Part shown: positions 48,211 through 60,329 of the stretch, piece after piece
Layout: every line of letters begins with the position of its first letter
How positions within the stretch are numbered: position 1 is the first letter of the stretch
Assembly: GCA_951812925.1 (NCBI GenBank)
Contig: OX638370.1
Coordinates: 121,658,897 to 121,722,896 of the forward strand
Origin: Calliopum simillimum
Lineage: Eukaryota; Arthropoda; Insecta; Diptera; Lauxaniidae
Reading direction: 5' to 3'
DNA length: 64,000 nt
The notes under the pieces: generated by a model
What the model was told of the DNA's origin: nothing
Seen by the model: the letters and a program-made list of their open reading frames with translations, nothing else
Database searches by the model: none
Made by a program: the position numbers and the translations under genes

Positions 48211-49085
48211 CAGTGGGCTCCTACGAGTTTTGAGTTTGACTTTGTTGACGACAAAATCGTCAATCAAAATTGTCTTTTTAAAATTATCAAATTATCAATT
48301 ACAAAGCAATGGAAAATAATATGAGCTCATTTTGTAACTCATTGTGAAGACAAAAAATATTACTAAATAATGCAAATAATATAAAATAGCATAACAATTT
48401 CATTCGTCCTATATTTAATCTCAAATATAGCCAAAAACCGATTTTTAGCCCTTTTTCAACTTTTAAGGTTAAGATATTTTGGAAAAAAGAAAAGATATTG
48501 ATGTAACTCAAATTGAATTTTAAAGAAAAAGAATGGATCTTTCATCTTTTGTATCAGGTTTTATGACTTACAATTATCTGGTCTTTTTGTATAACATTAA
48601 AAATTACAAAAAATCGTCATTAGTTTTTTTATTATGTAAGAATATCTCAAAAACTATATGTGATTGAGCAATTCTGCTACCGGATTCAGATTTAGATTTG
48701 GCAAATCCATTTTAAATGACGTTTTTTGTCTTAATTTCTTGTTACTTTTAAAGGTTTTGGACCAATTTGCAAAAAACCCCGTTTCTTTACAATATTGCAA
48801 AAAACTACCAACGGTTTGATTTCAGAACCCTGTTTTTTAGATTCCATTAGTCCTCACGAATAATTTTACGTGATTTCGTGTTGAATCCATGACATTTTGA
48901 TTTAAACTTTTTTGTTACTGTACAGTAGAAAATAAAAACCAATGTAATTGGATGTAACTTTCGAAACCGATCAGCTCCGATTTTACTTGAAGCAGTTTTA
49001 TAATCCTGAAATGAGTACAAAGACATCCCCATACCACGATTTTGTCGTCAATAAAGTCAAACTCAAAACACGTAGGAGCCCACTG
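48211..49085. mobile_element. 875-bp hAT-like inverted-repeat element, ends CAGTGGGCTCCTACG
   Basis: Arms of about 50 bp, CAGTGGGCTCCTACG through GAGTTTGACTTT to TGACGACAAAATCG, are inverted at 49036-49085 with a few mismatches. The CAGTG start is common in hAT elements. The flanks show no clean 8-bp duplication. No transposase is seen. Confidence 0.6.
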
Positions 49086-49089
49086 AGTG

Positions 49090-50460
49090 AAGCTGATTGT
49101 TCTTGAAAAATATTTTTTTCTGACCTCAGTTAAAAAAAATTGGTATAACAAATGTACTACCGAATTAAAGAAAATTTAACAAGAATTTGAAAAAAACTAT
49201 ATTAGTATATGTTGATGATACCTTTTTTACACTACAAAGGCCACCAAAGTCAAACAAAGGAAAAAACAAATAAATTAAAATCTCAAGTTTAAAGATCCAG
49301 AACTTTGCGAAATCCTTTTAAGCCAAATAGTCTTTTAGAAAGCTCATACAATTAAATAAAAGTTTCTAATAAAAAAATTTCCTCTAAAACGCTAGAGTAA
49401 CCCAAGAAAACTTTTTTTCTAAAACAAGTCTGAAAATCAGTTTTAACCCCATAACTCCTCAGGGGTACATTTTAGATCACCCTCAGTTGCAAAATTTTTG
49501 TTGGTCTATGCCTCTTCTATCACTACCCAGAAGCTTCGCAACCTTATGCGATACACCCTATATGTATGTCTACCAAATTTTAAAAAACCACTTGCAACTA
49601 CTGTAGATGCCACTTCCAGGGTTAAGCATTTTCGTATATTTCTTATTAAATTTCGCCTTATTTTGGTCGCTTTTCGTTATTTTAATTTCCGTCTGAACTG
49701 CATCTTGTCGTCTGTAAGCAGAATCTGAAAGATTGTGACACTTGTGATGATTTACGACTTGAAGAATAATCGTTTTTCTTGCAGTTGCCGGCCACAGTGA
49801 TTTGGGTCGTTTACTTATGAGATCGTTGTACGAGTAGCAGTAGAGGTGGTGGCGGCAATTAAATTTAAATTAAATTTTCCGCTGCCATTTAAAAAAAAAA
49901 GATTTTAAGTTCACTGTAGTAATTTACTTTTCTTTCTTTCAGTTGCCGTTGTGTGTTGCAATTTACAGCTGAAAATGTGCACGAAACGAACAAAATTTTT
50001 CACTAAAAAAAAAGGTTAAAAAATGTAAAATTTACACCTGTTTACCTACCGCAATACGTAACCACAACTTTAAGACCCTTAAAATTTATGATGCTTTCAT
50101 ATTCGCATAAGTATAAATATAACCTCAAAGATAAAAATTATGTCCATTTTGCACATACAGAGATAAAAATATACACAGCAATGCAACATATAATATGCAC
50201 TTTTATGTTAATAATGGAATAAATCGAAAAACAAAATTAGATAGTTGTAGTAAAGGGTGTCGACTACAATCAAATCTGTTCCAGACGTCAATATACTTTT
50301 TTATTTTTTAGAAGTTTATCAGTATAGGGCAAAGCATGAGTTGAGTTCAAAATTTCATGCTTTAGATATTTGACATTAAACGCCACACAGTGGTCTAGAA
50401 TGCCATTCGTGCTGGTCATAACTATTTCCTGGTAGTTTTTTATAAAAAAAAAATATTAAC
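49090..50460. other. AT-rich DNA with no gene recognised
   Basis: Acceptor-like tracts (TTTTTCTTGCAG near 49784, TCTTTCTTTCAG near 49942) are followed by frames that close quickly, so I call no exon. Confidence 0.35.
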
Positions 50461-50461
50461 T

Positions 50462-50850
50462 TTTATGTTTTGAAGGTTGCTGATTCTAAATCTGAAAACG
50501 ATTTTTTAAAAATCAAAATGGAGAACCCAAAATGACGGACAAATGGGCGTGTCCTTGATCCGATCACGCCCATTTTCACCAAACTCAGATATTTAATATT
50601 ATTGTTGTACCTGAAATATTCACAAAGTTATGGCGACTTAAAATTTTTTGTTATATAGGAGGTGGGCGTATCCTTGACCCAATCACGTCCATTTTCACGA
50701 AGTGTTTTAATGCTATCAATACTATCTCAGATATTTAATGTATTTTTTGTACCTCAAATATTTACGAAGCTATGGCGATTTAAAATTTTTGGTTATATGG
50801 GAGGTGGGCGTGTGCTTGACGCGACCACGCCCATTTTCAAGAAATAAATG
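50462..50850. repeat. Tandem repeat of about 150 bp with GGGCGTG/CACGCCC blocks
   Basis: Units contain GGGCGTGTCCTTGA, CGATCACGCCCATTTTCA, CTCAGATATTTAAT, then TGGCGATTTAAAATTTTTGG, and recur near 50550, 50665 and 50805. The first unit starts with GAAGGTTGCTGATTC...AAAATGGAGAACCCAAAATG, a phrase also found in the element at 62.8-63.8 kb. Confidence 0.75.
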
Positions 50851-50859
50851 TTTCAGATA

Positions 50860-52800
50860 TCAAATTTTATTGCTTTATCTTAAACAGATTGGCTGTTATT
50901 TGTTTTACGAAACTGGAGCGTTGCAAGAATACAGAAAAGTCGCTGAAGAAAAACTCATTGTGGTCAAAGAAGGTGTGTGATGGGGGAGCCAGAATAATGC
51001 GCTGTACCTTCAGAGAACCTTGCATTACACATTAAAATGATCTAGCCATTGCAACTGCTTAAAACATTTTAGTTATAGTTCACAGAGTGGACATTTTTAT
51101 ATTAAAAAACCTAACTTATAAGTACGCAAATCTTCAGAAAATGGATTAAATTATTCTTACTATAAGTTTCAGGAGGTAAAATTATTTAGCTTTAAAGATG
51201 CACTCATTTAAACTTTCACATATTTTAAAAGATTTTTTGAAAAGAACTACCATTTTCTGAATTCATCAAGTTTAAGACGCGAAAACTCAGAAATGGTATT
51301 ATTTTTTGGTATTCTGGTACTTGAAATATGTTATCTAGATATTTATTTTTAAATTTGTGGAAAAACAGTATTACATTTAATATTAATTTTCGGAGTTACG
51401 ACCGGCTAGCGCTCTCTTATAGACCACCGTGCGCCACCTACATATCTCCAGATCAACTAATTAGTAAAGTAATTTAAAATTTTAACCGCTAAGTAGCATA
51501 AAAAACTTTCTATTGTCAAACTTTGACTTCAACTGTCTCAAAACTATAATTTGTGAACTATTTTAATCAAAACATCATAACTTCGCCAACTTAAGGCATT
51601 TTTGAGCGATGTGTTTTGCGTTCTCTTCAAAATTAAATTTTTTATTCAATGGTTTCAAAAACTCACATTTCACCTCTGGCAAGATATTATCTCCAAAATA
51701 ATTGCTTTGTGACTCTTTTCAGTATTATTGCAACAGTGCGGTTTATACATTTGCACGTGTGAATTCACATTTATGTTTTAATTATTAATAAAAAGTATAC
51801 ATATATTAAACAGCTATTTAAAGCTCAGAGTGTTACTTTAAAAGCTTACAATTAGTAAGTGAAATGATTAATTTTTTTGTCGTATACCTTTTTAAAATTT
51901 TTACAACTTTTGCGTCCGTATGCTAAATAAACAGATTAGGAAGGACGCTTCAGAAAGAAAATTTCTTACTCATGAATATTTTTGAAAGCAATATCAGGTT
52001 TTTTCCGAACCGCAAAGTTTCAAAAATACTTAAAATATTTTTATAAAATTTTATCAGAAATTTTAATTTTAGCTGTGTTTCCACAAAAACTATTTTTATG
52101 TACCGAAATCCTATAAAACTAAAAAACTTTAGGAATACCCCTTACTAATCCGAATTCATTACGTGCTATCCGACATCTACCGACTGGGAAGACCCAGTAT
52201 TCTAATTCATGGAGATCGCAATTAATTTTCATTTAGGGTCATAAAAAGCTACTTACGATTAAAAAACGTTTGCTGCTTCCCCGTTTCCCATTTTTTCAAA
52301 TGATGCTGCGAGTTTTATTTAATTGCCATGGACAGCGGCAGCAAAATGTGACTGCGGTTTTAGAGCAGCTTAAGTAGTTTATTTTACCGTCACATTTAAA
52401 TAAATGAAGGTTTGGCTAACCAGAGATAAGCATTTTAATTATTCTTATTACTTTAAGGTGCAACGTTGGGGACGAAGAACTTTTGCTTTATTTTTGTGGT
52501 AAATTCACACAGAAGAGTAACGCTTCAATGGCTTATACCTTATTGTGCTATACGTATAAAAAGAGCTACGTATATAAGAAGAGATACATTTTTTGCATTT
52601 TCTTCACATGAAATCAATAATATTTTAAAATTTGCTTTAACTTAAGGGGGCTTCTCATGTAACACGTCAAAAAGTAGTTGTTTTTCGGGATTGTTTTTCA
52701 CTCGGGAAAATAAAAACACACACAAATAATTTTTTGCATATATTTAAGAACATGTTTGAACTATAAAAAAAGCATTTTTTCAAAAACTTAAATGACAAAA
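50860..52800. other. AT-rich DNA with no gene recognised
   Basis: Nothing is supported beyond scattered short open frames. Confidence 0.4.
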
Positions 52801-52807
52801 TGGCGGA

Positions 52808-52842
52808 CTTATTAAATGTTGCGTGTGGCGACATTTAATAAG
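52808..52842. repeat. Perfect 12-bp hairpin
   Basis: CTTATTAAATGT, an 11-base GC-richer loop, then ACATTTAATAAG. It sits next to an AAAATGGCGGAC phrase, so it may be part of a dispersed repeat. Confidence 0.6.
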
Positions 52843-53222
52843 ACGGATTTATTGCGGTACATTGTGGAGCCCAAAGTTTTTATCTGAAACATAAAACAAA
52901 ATTTTTTTATTATTCAGCAGGGTTCCCCTGAGTGCATGAATGTCTGCAACTCCAAAAAATTCGATTCTGCAATATTGAAATCACGTCTTGAAAAAGAAGT
53001 GCTATTTTTTCGTCATTTTTTGTCGCTAAATATGGCTAAAAAGTGTATAAAATAACTTTTTTTTCCACAATTTCAGATATTCATGCACTCGTTCAATTTA
53101 TAATCTGCAAAACACTTTTTAGAAATCAAAAATCGGTTAAGTAGTTTTTTCGCAATCGTGTACCGCGGTTTTAAAACCATAGTTTTGAGAAAAAACGATT
53201 TAAAGTTTGAGTTTTACATACA

Positions 53223-53240
53223 AAGCGCGCCCGAGCGCGC
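53223..53240. repeat. GC-rich 7-bp hairpin AGCGCGC/GCGCGCT
   Basis: AGCGCGC, loop CCGA, GCGCGCT, in otherwise AT-rich DNA. The function is unknown; it could be part of an element or chance. Confidence 0.4.
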
Positions 53241-53249
53241 TGGTTCAAT

Positions 53250-55011
53250 CAATCATATTTTCCATAATACTTAGAGTTGAGTCATGAAACTTTGGGAATA
53301 TACTCCCAAGACGTTATTCGATCAACCTATGAAAAAAAAATCGATTTTTTGAAAATTTTACATGAGAAGCCACCCTTAAGAAAAACACGATATCCAAGAC
53401 TTTTTTATGAATATATATTGGAGATGAATAGGACATATTGTAACGAACCTTTTTGCTAGCGGTTTTTCTCACCGGTGGCCAGGAGTTCGCCTTCAAAAAC
53501 TTATAAAAGAAACTTATAAGAAAATTGTGGGGTATATGCCCATATATCCAGCAGTCTGCTTGATCACCTTATATGTGACTTAGTCTTCTAGCATTGTTTG
53601 CTAAGCCACTACTCTTACTTTACCCAACGATGAACAAATGCTGGACAATCGAGATATAATTACGTGAGGGTCTGTCTCACAGAATTCGGGAGGTTTGGTC
53701 AGCCCGCTTTAGCTCAATTTATGGCCAGTAAATCAGTTGTTGGCAGTATGAAGTTAACAAAAAAGAGGCCGTAAAGGTAAGGTAAAAATATTTTCTACTA
53801 CAGCTCTCTTATAACATAAAACGATAGAGCTATTCTTTGGTATTACGAATTTACAAAAAATATAATACAAATATTTATATCAAAGTTCATAACTTCTGCC
53901 CTTTTAACAACTTTCCGATTCATATAATATTTGAATTATAGTTGAAGTTGAAACATTTACAGTATCAGTTTTGTTCATTTTTCCCTTTCATTATCGGTTA
54001 CAAACCAAACAATATATTAAATAAAAATATGCAATTATGACAATAAAACTCGATAAAAAATGCATTCCGCACAAATAAAATATTTGCCATTTACCACAGG
54101 AATGCAAACATTTGTTTAAATTGCTAACATGTGTAAATTTTCAGTCTAAAATCATAACCACGGTCGAAGTACCACTATACCCTGGGAGCATCACATATCT
54201 ATGCAACAATTTAAAAAAAGAATGCATTTGTTTGCACTTAAATTGTGAAAATATTGCGCAATAATAATATGTAAGGTAAAAGGTATAAATTCAAGAGTAA
54301 TGTTTATATGTGAAATACCATATGTGACTAAAATAACTGCACTCAACGTATTTGCCTCACATAACTCTATGCTATCTCTCATCCCAGAAATTTTTTTTAA
54401 AATAAATAGTTTTTTTAAATTTAAATGTTTGTAATTCTTTGATAAAAATTCAAAATGTGTATGTATGTGCAATTTATGTATGTATATGGATATGCATACA
54501 TATATTTAAATGAAAACAGTTTTCCGCTATGCAAATAATGAATTCCGTGGAAATATACAACAACTTACGATTTTATGCATAAATTGCATTCGATACAAAA
54601 AAAAATGATTTTTTTTTGACCTTTAAATAACACCGTCTCATTAAGAATTGAAATGTTTTTATTGTGAAAAAAAACACTTGTATTTATTTTCCAGTTTAAT
54701 GCGTTAAGTAAAATTGAAAAAATTTTATATAAATTTATAATTGTGTAGGAGGTGGGGCTTTGTGGCAATTGATAAAAAGCAAATTCCTCTGCTTTGCAAA
54801 GTTTTTTTTTTTTTTTTTTTTTTTGAAAAATGTTTCAGTTTTGTTTGCATCTTCATATGGGCTGCCCGGAAACTTAATCAGATCCTTGTATATACGTCGA
54901 TGTTTTTTATTCATAGCTATTTAATGAGATGCAAATCATATCTATTCGCCTGTATTCAAGATTCAAATTGTTTTCACTCCTCCCAATGGGCAAGTACAAA
55001 TTCAAAACCTA
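53250..55011. other. AT-rich DNA with a T24 run
   Basis: No gene is recognised. A homopolymer T run lies at about 54802-54825, and a CATA/TATG-rich patch at 54455-54505. Confidence 0.4.
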
Positions 55012-55668
55012 CGGGATGTACCAAAAGAAAATTTTTATTTGCTTAGCTTCCTGCGTGAACGCAACGGATCTGAGGGGTGCGGGTAACATATCAATCGGTA
55101 GCGTGGTTCTTCGGAATTTAGTTACTATGGAACATTTCCCGAAGTCGAATCGCGCGTTGTGCATGTGAGACTTTTACCAAAACTCAATGCTTTCGCCACT
55201 TAAATGAGGCGGCAAGCTGATCTTTCATTCAAAAATGGGTGTATATGTTTGAGAAGATCGATACAACATTGGAAAAACCAAATACGGGCTTCTAAAATCA
55301 TTGAAAATAGCAGAAATCACGAAGAGTATTAACTGGTCTGTTCGTAATAAGAATTAAAGCTCCAGAATGCTAGTCAAAGCCATGACTTCGTAATGCAGGT
55401 AACTGAACGCTATTCAATATAAATTGGCCTTCATGTAGCCTTGATTTAACCCCTATGTTCTTTTTCCGTTGGGTCACTTCGTATCAAAAGTTTATGCTGA
55501 TAGATTAACTTCTCTGGTACTATACATTCGAAAGAAAATATCCATTGCCCGCGAGGGTTTTTAGGTAATATGGATAATATAAACACAAAATAAATTCTTA
55601 AATTGTGAACTATTATAAATATTAAACACATGGTCCACTTAATGAAAACTTTCTTTTGGGACACCTTG
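55012..55668 (+). mobile_element. Internally deleted mariner-family element
   Basis: Inverted ends GGGATGTACCAAAAGAAAA and its counterpart AAGGTGTCCCAAAAGAAAG are flanked by TA (55010-55011 and 55669-55670). Inside, in order, are an N-terminal-type piece (MEHFPKSNRAL, about 55129-55161), then NIGKT...LLKSLKIAEI (about 55268-55310). A C-terminal piece follows at 55425-55500: WPS.SLDLTPM, then GHFVSKVYAD after a frameshift. The last resembles the mariner WPPRSPDLTPLD.FLWG motif. Most of the catalytic domain is deleted, so it is a dead copy. Confidence 0.7.
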
Positions 55669-55931
55669 TATAAAAATTCATACAATTTTAACTCATACAG
55701 CAGAAAACATATCGTCCCTATACAAGTGAAAACCATTTAGTCAGTTTTTCAAGTTTTGAGGTATTTCCCTGCATTTCCACGAACTATTCCAAAACAAGTT
55801 TGCAAACTAATCCATGGGAGAAACCGATTGGTCCAAATTCTGGCCTCATCACATATAAAGTTCTATTTACGTTTTATGTACATTGTTTGTTATTGGTCGT
55901 AACCAATTGCCTCCATACGGATTACAATCGA

Positions 55932-56414
55932 ACCAGAAAAAGGTCAATTGTCTTCTTATGCACTACATTTTGACCAGAAAAAGGCCTAGTTTTTATTTAT
56001 TTTATTCATAAATTTCAACAAATTTAATTTGAAATCTAAATTTTATACAAAAATTTCAAAAGGATTCATAGCCAAATGTGCTAAAAAGATTGTTATATAT
56101 TTCTGAGCAATGTGTTCCGGATTCAAATCTTAGTGAGGACGAACATTTTTTGTACAAATTTTTTGTTATTTTATACCTCGGCTATGTTGGACATATGCTT
56201 CGTTTGCTGCTCCGAAGGCTCTTTAGACAAATTGTATACAAATTAATAGAAATTTAAAAACTGAAATTGAAAATCATCGAATGGAGGATTCGAACCCGGG
56301 CCTGACCATGCAGCGCAAGTCACTAAACCGATACACTATCGTTTGCTCTTCTTCACCATCGACGAACAGTAATGTTTTGAGTATAATCGATTTACAATTG
56401 GACCTTTTTTGGTA
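55932..56414. mobile_element. 483-bp inverted-repeat element with tRNA-like boxes and iterated motif
   Basis: The ends ACCAGAAAAAGGTCAATTG (left) and CAATTGGACCTTTTTTGGT (right) are inverted. The motif GGACYWTTTTTGGTAC recurs at 55968 and, beyond the right end, at about 42-44-bp steps (56438, 56482, 56533). It encloses two Pol III B-box-like sites: GGATTCAAATCTT (plus strand, about 56120) and GGGTTCGAATCC (minus strand, about 56288). Confidence 0.5.
56284..56350 (-). ncRNA. tRNA-like relic (B-box GGGTTCGAATCC)
   Basis: On the minus strand, GATAGTGTATCGGTTTAGTG (A-box region, D-arm-like) is followed about 25 bases later by GGCCCGGGTTCGAATCC, a good T-arm/B-box. No acceptor stem pairs well, so it is most likely a tRNA-derived SINE relic. 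A second, weaker B-box on the plus strand lies at about 56120. Confidence 0.4.
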
Positions 56415-56599
56415 CTAATGATGGATTATGCATTACACTTGGACTATTTTGGATACAAATAACCGACTTTGCATTATATTTGAACCATTTTTGATAAAAT
56501 TGATAATTTAAGTGAATTTATACTTGTTTTATGGACCAATTACAAAAACCTAGAACAAAGATTGGACTATTAAGACAATTGACTCTGTCGGTTTTACAG

Positions 56600-57460
56600 G
56601 GTTGAAGTTCAAAAAATAATTTTTTTTTTTTTTGCATGGAGTCGTTGTTTTGCTTTTACTTTTATGATGAACATAACGACTTCTAAACAGAAATACGTTT
56701 AAATGGGATTTATTAACCTATAGACTATAATATAAGGACGATGTATCCACAAATAAATGACGCATTTTATACAACTCGTTTTCCGACATTTCGATATAAA
56801 AAAATTGTTCAAATGAATTCTTAGGCATCACAGGAGAATGTAAGCTTAAGCAGAGTAAAAAAAATTAAACAAATTTGATTTGTTCTTATGTAGCTCTTAA
56901 ATTTCAAAAGAATTAAATAGATTTTCCAAATTTCTAAATATCAATGTCATCATTTCAACTTTTGAAATTGTTGTCTAACAAAACGAATCCAAGCATTAAT
57001 CTGAAATTTTATTTTCCTAATGCAATGCCAAACTAAAATCAAGTTAAAACCATAATAGATATGGTTATTCAATTTGCTGAAAGATTTTTCAATTGTCTTT
57101 TTCATCCATTTCGAAACAAGTACCACACAGACTTGATGTGTCCCTATTGGAACGAATACATGCAAACATACTTACATATATTTAAGCATTTTATGCAGAG
57201 ACGATAACAAATCTTTTCAAAAACGCTCATCATAATGGCATACAAGACAACACAACACAACAAGAGCCAGAAACCACAACAAAGACAAAGGCAACGACTA
57301 CCACGACGACAACAGGCATCTAATGCTATACATGACCAACAATAATGCCAAGAACACACACATACGAGCACAAGCACAAGTACGAAAGTATCCTGACTTG
57401 GCATATATAAATGCTTAGCAATCCTGTAGGAAATTTAAGAAAATTGTTATGATTGTTATG
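56600..57460. other. Intron-like AT-rich DNA
   Basis: An ACAACAACG/CACACA-rich patch at 57240-57380 gives a Cys/Leu-rich minus-strand frame that is low-complexity. No gene is called. Confidence 0.4.
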
Positions 57461-57468
57461 GTTGTTAT

Positions 57469-57500
57469 GATGATGATGATGATGATGATGATGATGGTGG
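57469..57500. repeat. (GAT)n microsatellite
   Basis: About ten GAT units followed by GGTGGTG, in an AT-rich setting. Confidence 0.9.
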
Positions 57501-58594
57501 TGAGGGGAATAGAAATAAGGATGATTGTAGTAGTGATAATGATGGCCACAAGGTTGCTAAAAATGTTGCTGATGTTTGGTAACGTTTAAGGAAACAAACA
57601 ACAAATTTCCTTGTCATCAATCAGTTTCCGTATTCAAAAAGAAAAAAAAAAAGTTTAGATAAAAATTTTTTTTTATTTTTTTGATTTTTGCAAAGAGACT
57701 AATGATTGTGTTGAATAAGATTTTTAAATTTCTTAAAACTTACAAATGTGTCTTCTTTGAATTTTGCACTTACTTTTTTGATGTCACCGCATGCCAGCAC
57801 TTTGACATTAAAATAAAATGTTAAGCACATTCAACACTCCGGAATATGTCGCCTTCATTTTAAATTGCTCCACCGCGTCTTTAATGCATTTTAAGTTGCC
57901 ACTGAAAATTCAATAAAGTTAAGGAAGCTCAAGTGAAAAACTTAAGAATCTAAAGAATCTGTCAAAAGAAGTTTTGTCTTCGACACTTGTGTGCGTTGTT
58001 GGTACCCCAATGCTTGTGAAAGTTTTTTAATCACATTCGACGACGAACGCAAAGCCACAAATAATTGAAGTCATAGTCAAAGTCGAGTCACGAGTCACAA
58101 AAAAATAAAAATAAAAATCATCAAAAAACATAGATATTTCCTTTCCATCATGTTTTATTTGATAGTGTTTGTTTTTTTTACAAAAGTGGATTTTTTATAT
58201 ATTTTTTTTTTCTGAGATATCCTGGTGAATGACAAAATAAAATTCAAGCTGGTGTCACGCTTTATACGCTTGTTTCTTTAAACGTCTTCTTTGCTGGTTT
58301 AACCAAAGCGGTGCCTTAAAAAATCGATGATAGTTTTCGATGTTTTCTAGTAATCGATACTTTCCCTTGAAATTGAAATTACGAAATTTTTATTAGCCAT
58401 GTTATGAAATCCTATTAATTTTTCATTGTCAGGGATTCCGCTTACATTTTATTTTTTGGATTTTGGTAGGAGACAATAAATCAAGAAATCGGCTTCACAA
58501 AATTTTTCATATTTTCGAAATTTTCTAGAGAGGCAGTCGCTCAATTCGGGACAAGAAAAAAATTATGTTATACAGATAGGGCAAAAGTAATAGT

Positions 58595-59210
58595 CCATGA
58601 AACGTGGTGCATGATCTGCCCCTTGTGGTCTTTTGTCCATTTGCTATGGTCCATAATCTATGCTCTGCCCCTTACGGTTTATGGTCGTTAATCTATTGCC
58701 TTTGGTTAATAATATATGGTCTTTGATATGAACTATTGATCTTTTGTCTAAAATGTATGGTCTATGATCTGTTCTTTGTGGGCTACGGTATATGATCTGT
58801 CCTTAGTGGCCTATGGTTCATAATATATGGTCTATGATCTGTTCTTTACGGTCTATAGTCAATAATGTATGGTATGTTATCGGTTCGTTGTGGTCTATGG
58901 TCCATAGTATCGTCACTTCAATTATTCAGCTAGGTAGCTTCAGTTTCCTTGTTTTGAGATAATTCATTGAATTTTTAATGATTTGCGACTTTTCTTGTTA
59001 TATATTTTTCTAATAACTTTGCTATGGTGCCACTTTAAAGAACTTCGGTTAGGGAGGATTATGCACCAAGCCATGAGACGATATAAGATCAATGATGTGT
59101 TCTTTATGATGCATTGTTCATAATATTGGTCTATGATCTGTCCTTTATAGTCTTAAGTCCATAATCTATGGTCTAAGGCCAATAATATATGCTCTTTGAT
59201 CCATCCTCGT
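58595..59210. repeat. Diverged minisatellite, TATGGTCTATGATCTGTTC-like units
   Basis: Units built from TGGTCCATAATMTATGGTC, TATGATCTGTYCTTTRTGG recur with a loose period of about 40-45 bp at 58595-58915. The pattern resumes at 59085-59210 after about 165 bp of unrelated DNA. The units are well diverged, so the array is old. Confidence 0.85.
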
Positions 59211-59618
59211 AACTCGAAAAACTGATAAAATTCTATTTTATTTTGAGAACTATTACGAGGCTTACGAGACATTCACATGTTTGAAGGAATACCTTAACTA
59301 TTTTTAATACTTACTAAGATTAAAGAACTAATATTAATAAAAACACTTGACGATCTACTTACTATTTCACTTTTCTAACATATTTTTCTTGGAAGAAAAA
59401 TGGAATCAGAAATCGTCATCACAAATTTACCCATAACTTGGACATTTCTTAACCGATGTTCTGTTCAATTTTGAAATGGTAGAGAACTAGGCAACTAACT
59501 TTTTGGATCTTCTAAAATATTTTTTGAGTAAAGAAAACAAAACCAACTTTTTTGCTAATCTAATACAAACTTGGTATTTTTATTGGCTTATGAGTTTTTC
59601 AAAATTTCAATATAATCC

Positions 59619-60012
59619 CTAGGGCTGAATTCATAGTCTTGAGTTAACTAATGACAAGGGCTTAACTGACAAAATTTTATTTTCTGTCATTAGTTAAACA
59701 TTAGTTAAATTTCATTGGTTAAACATTAGTCAACCAACAGCTGATGCTGAAGAAATATCAGTTTTCAGTCACAGAAAATGTTAAGTCTGATGCTGGAAGC
59801 GTCGCATACACGTATATTGATGAAATTTGGAATATTGTGGTTGATCGAACAAACATAAACAAAAGCATATGTTTCCACAAAACCTACAAAACGAAATCCA
59901 CAAAATTAGCTATATTTTTCATTTTCATTATTTTAGTTAACGAAAACACATTGAATATGAAACATTAGTTAAACTCTTGTCAAAATTTTAGTTAACTGTG
60001 AATCCGGGCCTT
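59619..60012. mobile_element. 394-bp MITE with iterated CATTAGTTAAA motif
   Basis: The ends GGGCTGAATTCATAGT and ACTGTGAATCCGGGCC are imperfect inverted repeats, followed inward by GAGTTAACTAA and TTAGTTAAC. Six or more copies of TTAGTTAAA/TTAACTAA cluster near both ends. TA or TTA flanks fit a Harbinger or mariner type but are not decisive. No transposase is seen. Confidence 0.55.
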
Positions 60013-60287
60013 AGTATGTTGGTAATACAGTGCTAAGGATATATATTTTAAATCTTCAGCTGATTTTTCCTAACACCAAAATATTCTTACGACAACATCG
60101 ATACAATTTGGTTGAATTAAACTGTTTTCTTAGTTGAAATTCCCCACTTACCAATAACATTGCTAATGTCATTGCGTCTGCTGATGACTCTGCAATATTT
60201 GACCAAATGTTATCCATCTATCGGTGTGGTTCCATCGACAGATAGTTGGTTGGTTGGCTGTCTCGTTTGCTTCTTCGCAAGATGTGC

Positions 60288-60323
60288 GTTGCGGTGCGGT
60301 GCGGTGCGATGCGGTGCGGTGCG
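60288..60323. repeat. (GCGGT)n microsatellite
   Basis: Seven units of GCGGT or GCGAT run in tandem. This is GC-rich in an AT-rich setting. Confidence 0.9.
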
Positions 60324-60329
60324 TTTGTG

